A stretch of DNA of 56,438 nt from the NCBI GenBank assembly GCA_051654865.1, contig JBOFYV010000045.1:1-56438 (forward strand), in the 5' to 3' direction. Shown piece by piece: positions 1-8,300 of this stretch. The notes below the pieces were generated by a model. That model did not search any database and was not told where the DNA came from. It worked only from the letters and a program-made list of their open reading frames with translations. Made by a program: the position numbers and the translations under genes. The DNA comes from JBOFOR01 sp051654865 (GTDB lineage Bacteria; Bacillota; Clostridia; Peptostreptococcales; Peptostreptococcaceae). Position 1 is the first letter of the stretch; each line of letters opens with the position of its first letter.

Positions 1-687
1 TACACTATCAATTTTATTTTTAACTATATAAGATACCATATAACCACGAGCTTTTTTAGCGTATAAGCCTTTTACTGTATATGTGTCCTTTAAAGGATTA
101 TACTCTTTAAAAACAATATCTACAAAATTATGGTTTTGACATAGTAGTTTCAAATCTATACATTTTAAATACTCAGAAGAAGCTAAGTTAACTAAAGTAT
201 TATTGCTTTCTTTGTCTAATTCACTTATTAAATAATTCGTTATTTTAGATTTCCAAAACTTATATAAATCTTTTCCATCTTTATTATTTAGCTTAGATTT
301 CATCTCAAGTCTATAGGGTTCAATAAGGTCTAATGGCTTTAATACACCGTAAAGTCCTGATAAAATTCTTAGATGATTATTAGAAAATTCAATATCATCA
401 TTATCAAAGTTAGATACATTCATACAATTAAATACTTCACCATCAAAAGCTAATATACTTTGTTTAATAGGATTTTCACTAGAGCCTAATTTACTATATC
501 TTTCATAATTTAAAGTAGATAAATCTAAACTTAAATTCATTAAATTAGAAACCTCATCAATTGACAATGATTTTAATATACTTGTTAAATACTCAATATC
601 ATCATAAAAGAATGGTTTGGAAAATTGGTCGATTTTTATATCTTTATCGAAATTCATCGTTGTAGTTGGAGAAATTATTGATATCAT
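1..687 (-). CDS. yaaA: YaaA family peroxide-stress protein (3' end cut by window)
   Basis: Reading leftward from the ATG at 687-685, an open frame of 229 codons runs off the window start. The translation begins MISIISPTTTMNF and contains LRILSGLYGVLKPLDLIEPYRLEM, split here only in reading, which is the hallmark central motif of the YaaA/DUF328 family, followed by the conserved YKFW segment. Family members are about 250 residues, so only the last 20 or so residues are missing. Known role in Escherichia coli: limits intracellular iron and DNA damage during peroxide stress. A GAGGTGAC ribosome binding site lies just upstream of the start. It is transcribed away from the next gene, with a 322-bp gap between them. 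Confidence 0.9.
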   Translation of the reverse strand, partial: MISIISPTTTMNFDKDIKIDQFSKPFFYDDIEYLTSILKSLSIDEVSNLMNLSLDLSTLNYERYSKLGSSENPIKQSILAFDGEVFNCMNVSNFDNDDIEFSNNHLRILSGLYGVLKPLDLIEPYRLEMKSKLNNKDGKDLYKFWKSKITNYLISELDKESNNTLVNLASSEYLKCIDLKLLCQNHNFVDIVFKEYNPLKDTYTVKGLYAKKARGYMVSYIVKNKIDSV

Positions 688-1009
688 TTTGTCACCTCGT
701 TATATTAATAATATTATTATATACCCAAATAGCGTAATTTTAACATATATATTATTAATACAAATCAAATCATAAATATATATAAATTAGTAAATATAGA
801 ATAATTAATGAAATTTAACTATATAAATTTATATTATTATGATAAATGGCACCAGAATTTATGTTAAATTTAATGAACAATTCAAGAATAATAATGTGGA
901 ATATAATAATATTAGAATTAATATATTAAATGTGTAGTACTAAATCTAACTATTATCTGTAATTTTTAACTAAAGATTCACTAAAATTCTATATTATTAG
1001 GAGGGGCTT
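688..1009. other. Intergenic region, divergent
   Basis: This 322-bp very AT-rich gap separates divergently transcribed yaaA and the gene at 1010. It should hold promoters for both directions, but I see no clear -35/-10 pair, hairpin or small coding frame that I could defend. Confidence 0.5.
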
Positions 1010-1714
1010 ATGAGTACTTACCAAGAACAAAAAATAATTAGAACAATATATACAGACATCAATGAGGATGAGTATGATGAAAAAGTTGTTCTAGCAGGTA
1101 TCACATTTGGAAAGGATTATAACTATTTTAAAGAAATTTCAATTATCATTGAGTTTAAAGATGGTAAAAGAGAAGAATTTAAATTAGAGGAAAGTGGTGC
1201 AAATTTTAATATTTTCACTACAGATATAACAAGTTCAAATTCTAAGGAGATACTTTTAGTTGGAGATTATAATAAGTATGGAGCATTTGGTACAATTAAG
1301 ATATTCAAATATGAACATAATAATTTAGATTTAATATTTGACAATAAAAACTGCTGTAATAAAATAAATTATAAAATAAATTGTTTAGATGAATATAAAG
1401 TACAAATAGTTTGTGAAAATACAAAAGAAGTATATATGGTTGATATAAATAATACAAATAAGAACTACATAAACAATACATATGGAGAATATAATGAGGT
1501 TAAAGATAATATTAAAAATAATATTACATATAGCATAGATAATATTTTTCCAATTAAATTACCAAATAAAGAGCACTATAGTTTATTAATACAACAAGGA
1601 TTTAGAGTAGATGATTATCTAGAAAAATTAGGCGGTGTGCAAACATTAGCTGATATAAATGAAGATGGTGAGCTAACAATTATAGATCAATATATTATGA
1701 CTAAGTCTTATTAA
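1010..1714 (+). CDS. Protein of unknown function with Ca-binding-like Asp loops
   Basis: 234 residues with a good GGAGGGG ribosome binding site before ATG. I do not recognise the family with certainty. Visible features are an N-terminal TDINEDEYDEKVVLAG segment, which resembles the Asp-rich loop of VCBS/FG-GAP type beta-propeller repeats, a GDYNKYGAFGTIKIFKY segment, and a C-terminal ADINEDGELTIIDQ loop that looks like a dockerin or EF-hand calcium loop. There is no signal peptide or membrane segment, so the protein looks cytoplasmic unless released another way. It stands alone; the next gene on the same strand is about 100 bp away. Confidence 0.7.
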   Translation: MSTYQEQKIIRTIYTDINEDEYDEKVVLAGITFGKDYNYFKEISIIIEFKDGKREEFKLEESGANFNIFTTDITSSNSKEILLVGDYNKYGAFGTIKIFKYEHNNLDLIFDNKNCCNKINYKINCLDEYKVQIVCENTKEVYMVDINNTNKNYINNTYGEYNEVKDNIKNNITYSIDNIFPIKLPNKEHYSLLIQQGFRVDDYLEKLGGVQTLADINEDGELTIIDQYIMTKSY

Positions 1715-1817
1715 TTTATAAAAATATATTTTATCTAATATCAATGCGAATTGAGTTATGTTTATATATAATTAAACTATGATATAGTTTAGTTTGAAAG
1801 TTAAAGGAGAGATTAGT

Positions 1818-2951
1818 ATGACCAGAACTGAAAGAAGGATCATAATAAAACAAAGCTCAAAACAGCAACTCAATTCGAATATGACTACATTAGTAATAGC
1901 GAACTTAATAGTTAGTATAGTTTCATCATTACCAGGTATAATACAAGGATATATCATTAATTCATATACAGTATCAGTGGTAGTTTCTGTGTTAACATTG
2001 CTTATTGGAATGCCATTAACAATAGGATTAATGATGATGAATTTAAACTGTATAAATGAAAGAGAAATAAAGGTAAGAGATTTATTAAAAGGATTTAATA
2101 AACTATACCAAGTATACGGTGTAACAGTACTTCAATTATTTATAATTGCATTATTTACTACTCCGCTAATATTAGTACCGATTCTAATGTTAAAAGATAG
2201 TAAGCAAATAGTTTTAATGGTTACATCAATATCAGGAATAACTAATATAGTTTTTATGGTATTGTTTTCTCAAGTTGAATATATAGTTGCAGATAAAAAA
2301 AATGTATCTTTAATTGAAGCCATAAAAAAATCAATCCACTTAATGAAAGGTAATTTAATAGACTTTATTATATTTGAGTTAAGCTTTATTGGATGGATAT
2401 TTTTAGTTGGAATTACATTTGGAATAGCTACTGTTTGGGTAGCACCTTATATGAATTTATGTTATGCTAATTTTTACTTACAAATTAGAGATGATAAACT
2501 AAATGAGTATAAAACAATAAAACCAAAAAGTAAGGCAATAGGATTATTAGTAGGTATAATACTATGTGGATACTCTATAGCCTATGATAAATTTTCAATA
2601 TGGTTATTAGCACCAAACATAGTAAAGGAAGTTGTAAAAGAAAATGATTTAGATTTAATAAGTATAGATACTAAAAATGATTACTTTGTTACAGATGAAG
2701 AGATTGATACTTATAAAATTAATACAGATAAGTTAGATAAATATTATTTTACAAAATATACATTACTAGTTAAAAATCATGTAATAGATGAAAAAAAGGG
2801 AGACAATATAGATAGTACTATTATTTATATAATAGCTGATAATAATAAGATATTAGGTATTAGCTGTGAACCATATAATTCAACTATAAATGTATCTGAT
2901 TGGAATCTAAGTCCAGGTAAATATAACATGGATGGAAAATTAATCAAATAA
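1818..2951 (+). CDS. DUF975 family integral membrane protein
   Basis: 377 residues from the ATG at 1818, chosen because AAAGGAGAG lies at the right distance before it; a longer TTG-started frame from 1794 has no ribosome binding site. The first two thirds carry about six hydrophobic segments (for example near residues 25-45, 50-75, 100-125, 135-155, 180-215) and end in APYMNLCYANFYLQIRD, the typical close of DUF975 proteins. After that come a further hydrophobic stretch (GLLVGIILCGYSIAYDKF) and a soluble C-terminal tail of about 110 residues rich in Asp and Lys. DUF975 proteins have no established function. The tail is longer than the usual DUF975 core. Confidence 0.75.
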   Translation: MTRTERRIIIKQSSKQQLNSNMTTLVIANLIVSIVSSLPGIIQGYIINSYTVSVVVSVLTLLIGMPLTIGLMMMNLNCINEREIKVRDLLKGFNKLYQVYGVTVLQLFIIALFTTPLILVPILMLKDSKQIVLMVTSISGITNIVFMVLFSQVEYIVADKKNVSLIEAIKKSIHLMKGNLIDFIIFELSFIGWIFLVGITFGIATVWVAPYMNLCYANFYLQIRDDKLNEYKTIKPKSKAIGLLVGIILCGYSIAYDKFSIWLLAPNIVKEVVKENDLDLISIDTKNDYFVTDEEIDTYKINTDKLDKYYFTKYTLLVKNHVIDEKKGDNIDSTIIYIIADNNKILGISCEPYNSTINVSDWNLSPGKYNMDGKLIK

Positions 2952-2953
2952 TG

Positions 2954-2982
2954 TTGTATAAATAGTTAACTTTTGGTATAAA
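2954..2982 (+). promoter_or_regulatory. Probable sigma-A promoter of the cysS leader
   Basis: TTGTAT at 2954-2959 and TATAAA at 2977-2982 are separated by 17 bp. This would start transcription about 40 nt before the leader peptide at 3028, directly after the stop of the upstream gene. Confidence 0.5.
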
Positions 2983-3027
2983 TTAGAATACAATAAAGTT
3001 AATAACATAATTAAGGAGGAAATTAAA

Positions 3028-3105
3028 ATGATGTATTGTTGCTGCTGTTTTAAAAAATATATTAAAAAATATATAAAGTTTAAAATGACGGCAGTACTAT
3101 GTTAA
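3028..3105 (+). CDS. Cys-rich leader peptide of cysS
   Basis: A 25-codon open frame with a near-perfect AAGGAGGA ribosome binding site (3013-3020) starts ATG ATG TAT, then has four consecutive Cys codons (TGT TGC TGC TGT, 3037-3048), and later another Cys just before the TAA stop. Translation: MMYCCCCFKKYIKKYIKFKM plus TAVLC. It lies 125 bp ahead of the cysteinyl-tRNA synthetase gene, with a terminator-like hairpin in between. This is the layout of a ribosome-mediated attenuator: stalling at Cys codons when charged tRNA-Cys is scarce would change leader RNA folding. The peptide is inferred, not recognised from a database family. Confidence 0.75.
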   Translation: MMYCCCCFKKYIKKYIKFKMTAVLC

Positions 3106-3142
3106 TTTTAGTTCCTATAAAAAGTGGAATAATTGTTAAAAT

Positions 3143-3210
3143 AAACTGCAGGGTACTGTACTATTTTATTTATAAAATAGTATATATTTTGCAGTATTTT
3201 TAATTTTTAT
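3143..3210 (+). promoter_or_regulatory. Transcription attenuator ahead of cysS
   Basis: A long imperfect hairpin has its 5' arm at about 3144-3170 (starting ACTGCAGGG) and its 3' arm at about 3172-3196 (ending TTTTGCAGT). Its perfect apex is ACTATTTTAT / ATAAAATAGT, and it is followed by a U-rich run from 3195. The 5' arm segment GTACTGT (3153-3159) can instead pair with GCAGTAC (3091-3097) near the end of the leader reading frame, giving an antiterminator. A ribosome finishing the leader would cover 3091-3105 and leave the terminator free to form. A ribosome stalled at the Cys codons would leave this segment exposed. Confidence 0.65.
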
Positions 3211-3229
3211 ATAAAAAAGGAGGGGCAGT

Positions 3230-4642
3230 ATGAAACTACAACTATATAATACTTTAACAAGAAAAGAAGATATATTTAAATCTATTGAAGAAGACAAGGT
3301 TAGCATGTATACATGTGGTCCTACTGTATATAATTTTGCTCATATAGGGAACTTAAGAACGTATATATTTGAAGACGTTTTAAAAAGAGTATTAGAGTAT
3401 AATGGTTATACAGTAAATCATGTTATGAATATTACTGATGTTGGTCATTTGCAATCAGATGCAGATGAAGGTGAAGATAAAATGCAACTAGGGGCAAAGC
3501 GTGAGAATAAATCTGTATTAGAAATAGCTAGATATTATGAAGGTGAATTTTTAAAGGATTTAGATAAGCTAAATATAAAAATGCCAACAACACTAAGTAG
3601 AGCAACAGATCATATTAATGAAATTATTAATGTAATAAAAGAATTAGAAGCAAATGGGTACACTTACTTTGCAAATAATAATGTTTATTTTTCTATAGAT
3701 AAATTTGATGATTATTATAAATTAGCCAACTTAAACATAGAAGAGCTTCAGGCGGGTGCAAGAATAGAGGTAGATGAACATAAAAAAAATCCTCTTGATT
3801 TTGTACTATGGTTTGGAAATTCAAAATTTGAAAATCATATACTTCAATGGGAGTCACCTTGGGGAGTAGGATTTCCAGGGTGGCATATTGAATGTTCGGC
3901 AATGGCATTAAAATATTTGGGTGAGCATATTGATATTCACTGTGGAGGAGTAGACCATATACCAGTACACCATACCAATGAGATCGCACAGTCTGAAGGG
4001 GTTATAGGGCATAAGTGGGTAAATTATTGGATGCATGGTGAATTTTTAATACTAGATGGAGGTAAGATGAGTAAATCTAGTGGTGAGTTTTTAACACTTA
4101 ATAAAATTATAGCTGATGGATTCTCTTCACTTGATTATAGATATTATGTCCTACAATCTAAATATAGAAAACCATTAGTATTTAGTTATGATAGACTAAG
4201 TGAAGCTAAAAAAAGCCTAGAATCATTAAATAATAAAATTGAAAATATATTATTGAATATAAATAAGGACGATAATATTAATGAATCATTAATAAATGAT
4301 TATAAAATTAGATTTACAAAACAAATAAATGATGATTTAAACATAGCCAATGGATTTACAATTTTATATGAAGTTATAAAGGATAATAATTTAAATAATT
4401 TAGAAAAAGAAAATCTAATTAGAGATTTTGATAAAGTCTTAGGTCTAGGATTAGTTGAATTAAAGAAAAATGATTTAGATGATGAAACTATATCTTGGAT
4501 AAATAGTTTAATAGAAGAAAGAAAAGAAGCTAGAAAGAATAAAGATTTTGATAAATCAGATAAGATAAGGGATTTATTACTAGAGAAAAATATAGAATTA
4601 TTAGATACCAGAGAAGGTACTAAATGGCAAATTAGGATATAA
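3230..4642 (+). CDS. cysS: Cysteinyl-tRNA synthetase
   Basis: 470 residues, normal length for the family. It charges tRNA-Cys with cysteine using ATP. Seen in the sequence: Zn ligands Cys29 (MYTCGPTVYN) and Cys222 (HIECSAMA), with the following HCGGVDHIPVHHTNE zinc/ATP region; class I HIGH motif as HIGN from His38; KMSKS at residues 279-283. The C-terminal helical domain ends DTREGTKWQIR, typical of this enzyme. The GGAGGGG ribosome binding site fixes the ATG start. The gene is monocistronic between its own attenuator and a strong terminator. In many clostridia cysS sits in a cluster with mrnC or cysE; here it is alone, so it could be a second copy in the genome. Confidence 0.97.
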   Translation: MKLQLYNTLTRKEDIFKSIEEDKVSMYTCGPTVYNFAHIGNLRTYIFEDVLKRVLEYNGYTVNHVMNITDVGHLQSDADEGEDKMQLGAKRENKSVLEIARYYEGEFLKDLDKLNIKMPTTLSRATDHINEIINVIKELEANGYTYFANNNVYFSIDKFDDYYKLANLNIEELQAGARIEVDEHKKNPLDFVLWFGNSKFENHILQWESPWGVGFPGWHIECSAMALKYLGEHIDIHCGGVDHIPVHHTNEIAQSEGVIGHKWVNYWMHGEFLILDGGKMSKSSGEFLTLNKIIADGFSSLDYRYYVLQSKYRKPLVFSYDRLSEAKKSLESLNNKIENILLNINKDDNINESLINDYKIRFTKQINDDLNIANGFTILYEVIKDNNLNNLEKENLIRDFDKVLGLGLVELKKNDLDDETISWINSLIEERKEARKNKDFDKSDKIRDLLLEKNIELLDTREGTKWQIRI

Positions 4643-4644
4643 AT

Positions 4645-4672
4645 AAAAAACTGCTAATATAGCAGTTTTTTA
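4645..4672 (+). terminator. Terminator of cysS
   Basis: AAAACTGCTA-atat-AGCAGTTTTTT type hairpin three bases after the cysS stop codon, followed by T residues. The A-run on the 5' side means it could also end leftward transcription from 5017. Confidence 0.85.
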
Positions 4673-4693
4673 TACTTATAAAAGAATTTTTTA

Positions 4694-5017
4694 CTAAAAA
4701 CTAGTAATTAATCTATAGGCAATGGTACTATCATAACTACACTTCGAATCTTTTATACCGTCGTAATGATAAACTCTATCACCATTAGTATTTTTAGCCG
4801 ATATTTCTTCTACATATATAATTCTAGATGAAGGAATTATAGTACTTTTAAAGATAGATTCATCAGACAAGATTAAATAAAGATTATCAGCAAGATAGTC
4901 ACTTAATTCAATAGATGATAATTCGCTATACGCATAAAAAATCTCACAATCTTGTCTTCCACTATTAATATGAAATCTATATAGATTTTTGGGATAACTA
5001 TTTATACCTCTTTTCAA
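4694..5017 (-). CDS. Small hypothetical protein
   Basis: 107 residues starting at a TTG (5017-5015), with AGGAGGG six bases upstream supporting that start. It is a soluble, mixed alpha/beta-looking sequence (MKRGINSYPKNLYRFHINSG..., ending TIAYRLITSF) with no membrane segment, signal peptide or motif I recognise. It has an ADNLYLILSDESIFKS stretch and a YVEEISAKNTNGD stretch but nothing catalytic. It is convergent with cysS and divergent from the degV gene. Confidence 0.6.
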   Translation of the reverse strand: MKRGINSYPKNLYRFHINSGRQDCEIFYAYSELSSIELSDYLADNLYLILSDESIFKSTIIPSSRIIYVEEISAKNTNGDRVYHYDGIKDSKCSYDSTIAYRLITSF

Positions 5018-5190
5018 ATTAATCCCTCCTAAGGAATTTATTTTCTTTATTATTATATTAAATCTAACTTATAAATTAGAACTTAAATTGTTATTTATAG
5101 TTTAAAAGAGGTAGAGAAGATTATATTACATTTTGCATAAATATATAATAAAATATATGATATAATTATATTAATTAACATTCAACATAA

Positions 5191-5226
5191 GAAATCTAAA
5201 ATTTTTCTTAGATTTCAGTTTTTAGG
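5191..5226. repeat. Inverted repeat upstream of degV
   Basis: GAAATCTAA (5191-5199) and TTAGATTTC (5208-5216) form a perfect 9-bp stem with an 8-nt loop, followed on the plus strand by AGTTTTTAGG. It lies about 40 bp before the degV ribosome binding site. It could be a weak leader terminator or a repressor operator; the sequence does not decide. Confidence 0.45.
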
Positions 5227-5263
5227 AACTACGTTTTATAAATAGAAAAGGGAGTTTTAAAAA

Positions 5264-6109
5264 ATGAGCAATATTAAAATAATTTGTGATTCAATGAATG
5301 ATGTATCAAAGGAAATAATTGAAAAATATGACATAGAAATACTACCTGTTACAATGATATTTGACGATAAAGAGTACAGAGCAGGTGTAGATATAGATGG
5401 GAATGAGTTTTACAACCTATTAAAAAATACAGAGAGTATGCCATCTACATCACAAATAACTTATATTACATATAAGGAAGTTTTCGAAAAATATATAAAT
5501 GAAGGTAAAACAGTATTATATATGGCTGGATCATCAGCAGCATCAGGAATATATCAATCAGCTATGTTAGCTAAAAGTGATTTAGAAGGCGATATTAATA
5601 TATTTGATACTTATACATTATCTATAGGTGGAGGCATGCTGATAAAGGCAGCTGCTGAAATGGCATCTAAAGGAACTGATATAAAAGAAATAATGAAAGA
5701 ATTAGAAGAATTAAAAAATAAAGTAGAAGTGTATTTTTCAGTTGATAACCTTGATTATTTACAAAAGGGTGGAAGAATATCAGGAACAAAAGCTGCTATT
5801 GGAAATTTACTTAGCATAAAGCCTATATTAAAAATAGAAAATGGACTAGTAGTACAGAAAAATCAAGTTAGAGGCAGTAAAAAAATAATGCCAAAGCTAA
5901 TAGAAGAGCTTAAATCACAAGTTGGTGAGGATTTTAGTGATAAAGATGTATATGTAGGGTATGCTGATGATACTGAAATTAGAGATAAATTTATTGAAAA
6001 AATAAAAGAAGAATTAAATCCTAAAAATGTATACACATTACAGATAGGACCATGCGTTGCGTGTCACTCTGGACCAACAGTTCTTGGGATAAGTTGTTTA
6101 AAAGGCTAG
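5264..6109 (+). CDS. DegV family fatty-acid-binding protein
   Basis: 281 residues, the usual DegV length. The N-terminal KIICDSMNDVSKEI segment and ILPVTMIFDDKEYRAGVDI match the family's first strand and loop. MPSTSQITYITYKEVFEKY is the conserved PxTSQPS region that contacts the lipid carboxylate, GSSAASGIYQSA is the second binding loop, and LDYLQKGGRISG with LLSIKPIL follows. The protein ends GPCVACHSGPTVLGISCLKG, with the usual HxGPG-like close. DegV/FakB proteins bind free fatty acids and present them to the FakA kinase; no fakA is visible here. It sits alone between its own leader and a bidirectional terminator. Confidence 0.92.
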   Translation: MSNIKIICDSMNDVSKEIIEKYDIEILPVTMIFDDKEYRAGVDIDGNEFYNLLKNTESMPSTSQITYITYKEVFEKYINEGKTVLYMAGSSAASGIYQSAMLAKSDLEGDINIFDTYTLSIGGGMLIKAAAEMASKGTDIKEIMKELEELKNKVEVYFSVDNLDYLQKGGRISGTKAAIGNLLSIKPILKIENGLVVQKNQVRGSKKIMPKLIEELKSQVGEDFSDKDVYVGYADDTEIRDKFIEKIKEELNPKNVYTLQIGPCVACHSGPTVLGISCLKG

Positions 6110-6130
6110 ATTAATATCTAGCCTTTTAAC
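6098..6130. terminator. Bidirectional terminator, degV / AEC transporter
   Basis: TAAAAGGCTAGA / TCTAGCCTTTTA inverted repeat with a short loop; the degV stop codon lies within the 5' arm. It separates two convergent genes. Confidence 0.85.
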
Positions 6131-6140
6131 TATATAAAGA

Positions 6141-7079
6141 TTATATTAGCATCAGTTGTTTAAAAATAAATATCCATAAAAATACAGTTATAACACTAAG
6201 AGCAGATGTAAAAACAACTATTTGACCTGCCAATTCACTATCACCATCCATTTGTAATGCCATTGTAAAGGACGAAACTGCTGTAGGAGAAGCAAAAACT
6301 GCAAGTAAACAAGCTAATTCAATATCTCTAAATCCTAGTAAAATAGCAATAAAAAGTACTATAGTTGGTATTATAACAAGTCTTCCTAAAACACCTATAA
6401 ATAATTGTTTTATATATAAACTAAATGCTGAAAACCTAAATGATCCACCTAATAATATAAATGCCATAGGGGTAGCCATTTTAGCTATATCGTTTACTGT
6501 TTTTTCTACTGGAGAAGGAAGAGTTAGGCCTAAGAATAAAAAACTTAGTCCTATAGCTGAAGCTATAATAAGAGGATTAGTAATAATACTAACAAAGATT
6601 TTATTTAAATTTATTTTTCCACCTCTATAAATCTCTAATGAAAACACGGCTAAGAAATTGAATAAAGGTACAATTATAGCGATTAACATAGATGCAACAC
6701 CTGTACCTTCTTGTCCAAATAATGCTTGAGTAACTGGTATACCAAATATTACAAAATTACTTCTAAATAAAGCTTGAACTAAAACACCTCGTTTTCTACT
6801 ATCTTTTTCAATGATAGGTATAAAAAAACAAGAAACTACAAATATAACTAGAACGCATAGAACGGTAAAACTAATTAATCTGGGGTTAAATACATGAGAT
6901 AAATCTGTTTGATAAACATTATAAAATAATAATACAGGTAAAAATACTTTAAATGTAATTTTGTTCATAGTATCTAATGTTATATCATTAAACATATTTA
7001 ATTTCTTAATTACATATCCAAGGGACATTGTAAGAAATATAGGTAGGACAACGTTAAAAGATAAAATAAGATTTTCCAT
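6141..7079 (-). CDS. AEC family transporter (auxin efflux carrier type)
   Basis: 312 residues and almost wholly hydrophobic, with about ten membrane segments in the two five-helix halves typical of the AEC family. It starts MENLILSFNVVLPIFLTMSLGYVIKKLNMF, a standard AEC start, and contains FRSNFVIFGIPVTQALFG, a conserved central segment. Known members in bacteria carry organic acids such as malate or malonate, but I cannot assign a substrate. It is transcribed divergently from the M14 peptidase gene with about 190 bp between them. Confidence 0.88.
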   Translation of the reverse strand: MENLILSFNVVLPIFLTMSLGYVIKKLNMFNDITLDTMNKITFKVFLPVLLFYNVYQTDLSHVFNPRLISFTVLCVLVIFVVSCFFIPIIEKDSRKRGVLVQALFRSNFVIFGIPVTQALFGQEGTGVASMLIAIIVPLFNFLAVFSLEIYRGGKINLNKIFVSIITNPLIIASAIGLSFLFLGLTLPSPVEKTVNDIAKMATPMAFILLGGSFRFSAFSLYIKQLFIGVLGRLVIIPTIVLFIAILLGFRDIELACLLAVFASPTAVSSFTMALQMDGDSELAGQIVVFTSALSVITVFLWIFIFKQLMLI

Positions 7080-7275
7080 AATAAGCTCACCACATTTCGA
7101 AAATTTAGTCTGAAAATATTTATATTAAATCATAAATAATATTTTATTTTGACAACAATAAGTATATACAAAATGGAATTAAATTACAAATGGTAAGTTA
7201 GAGTTTAACAAGTGTTTTTTTCATAAAATAAGACAAAATATATTTTATTATTTATAAAATATGGAGGTAATGAGG

Positions 7276-8232
7276 TTGAAAAAAAGTATATTTATCTTTA
7301 TTTTAATAATAATGGCAATTAGTATAATAAATATAAGCTATGCCGAAGTAATCTTAGAAAATAAAGCGGAAGATTATGGACTTACAAGTTATGATGATAT
7401 GGTGTCTGAATTGAAAAACTTAGAAAAAAGTTCTGAGCATATTAAACTTGAAATAATAGGTAAATCAGTAAACAAAAAGGACATATATTTAGTAAAATTG
7501 GGTAAATATAATCCACAAAATCCAACTATTTTAATACTAACTCAACAACATGGAAATGAAGGTTTACCAACACAAAGTGCATTAAACTTTATAAAGAAAT
7601 TATCAAAAAATAACAAAAACAATAAGTTTTTAATCCATAACGTTAACATATTAATAATTCCAAGATTAAATGTAGATGGTGCAGAAGGAGTGGATGGAGT
7701 ACCTATTAGATTTAACTACAATCAAGTTGACTTAAATAGAGACCATTTTAGTAAAACCCAACCAGAAACACAAGCATTGCATTATAATGTATTAAGAAAA
7801 TATAAAATAGATTATATGATAGATTTTCACCAAAGAAATGAAAGAGGTATATCAATGTTATATCCAACGAATCAAGGCGTTAAATTTGAAATACGTGAAA
7901 ACTCTAAGAAGTTAGGCGCAATAGTATATCAAAGTTTAAAAAATCATAAATGGGTAGAAATTTCAGAATATCACGGAGGTAGCAAAAACATTATAGCAAG
8001 AAATGAAGTAGCATGTGAATATGATATAGCAACATTACTATTAGAAGTAGAAGGAATTATAGACTACTATGATAATAACTTTGTATTTGATAAAAAGAAA
8101 AATAAAAAAATAATAAAAGAATGTGAATATATAATGCTAAATCTAGTTGATTCAATTGCTACTAATGAAATAGAAAGAGCAGATACAAGTATTTGGAACA
8201 AGCTATACAAAAAGGTGAATATATTCATTTAA
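7276..8232 (+). CDS. Secreted M14 family zinc carboxypeptidase
   Basis: I place the start at the TTG (7276) because GGAGG at 7263-7267 sits eight bases before it; upstream in-frame ATGs at 7261 and 7270 overlap or crowd that site. 318 residues. The N-terminus (KKSIFIFILIIMAISIINISYA) is a clear signal peptide with likely cleavage after SYA. Zinc ligands of the M14 fold are visible: HGNE (His92, Glu95) and DFHQRNE (His185). NVDGAEG and the DLNRDHF substrate-binding segment are also present, and the catalytic Glu is probably in LLLEVEG. It should trim peptides outside the cell or at the wall. There is no terminator before the two-component system, so read-through is possible. Confidence 0.85.
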   Translation: MKKSIFIFILIIMAISIINISYAEVILENKAEDYGLTSYDDMVSELKNLEKSSEHIKLEIIGKSVNKKDIYLVKLGKYNPQNPTILILTQQHGNEGLPTQSALNFIKKLSKNNKNNKFLIHNVNILIIPRLNVDGAEGVDGVPIRFNYNQVDLNRDHFSKTQPETQALHYNVLRKYKIDYMIDFHQRNERGISMLYPTNQGVKFEIRENSKKLGAIVYQSLKNHKWVEISEYHGGSKNIIARNEVACEYDIATLLLEVEGIIDYYDNNFVFDKKKNKKIIKECEYIMLNLVDSIATNEIERADTSIWNKLYKKVNIFI

Positions 8233-8241
8233 AAAAATAAA

Positions 8242-8274
8242 TGTAACACAAATGTAACAAAGCTAAGATAAAAT
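8242..8274 (+). promoter_or_regulatory. Operator and promoter of the two-component system (site 1)
   Basis: Two TGTAACA direct repeats (8242-8248 and 8253-8259) start 11 bp apart, one helical turn, and are followed after 9 bp by TAAAAT (8269-8274) as -10. The same arrangement occurs before the genes at 10384, 12842 and 15828. Direct repeats with an 11-bp period overlapping the -35 region are typical of activator sites for OmpR/PhoB-type regulators. Confidence 0.75.
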
Positions 8275-8300
8275 TAGAGTAAAACAGAAAGGGCAATAAA

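Noticed and set aside
2983..3229. T-box riboswitch before cysS
   Set aside because: T-box control is common for synthetase genes in Firmicutes, but the conserved TGGNACC antiterminator bulge and the usual specifier stem are absent. The leader peptide explains the region better.
3693..3989. 98-codon minus-strand frame within cysS
   Set aside because: It is the shadow of a conserved enzyme gene, with no ribosome binding site and no recognisable protein.
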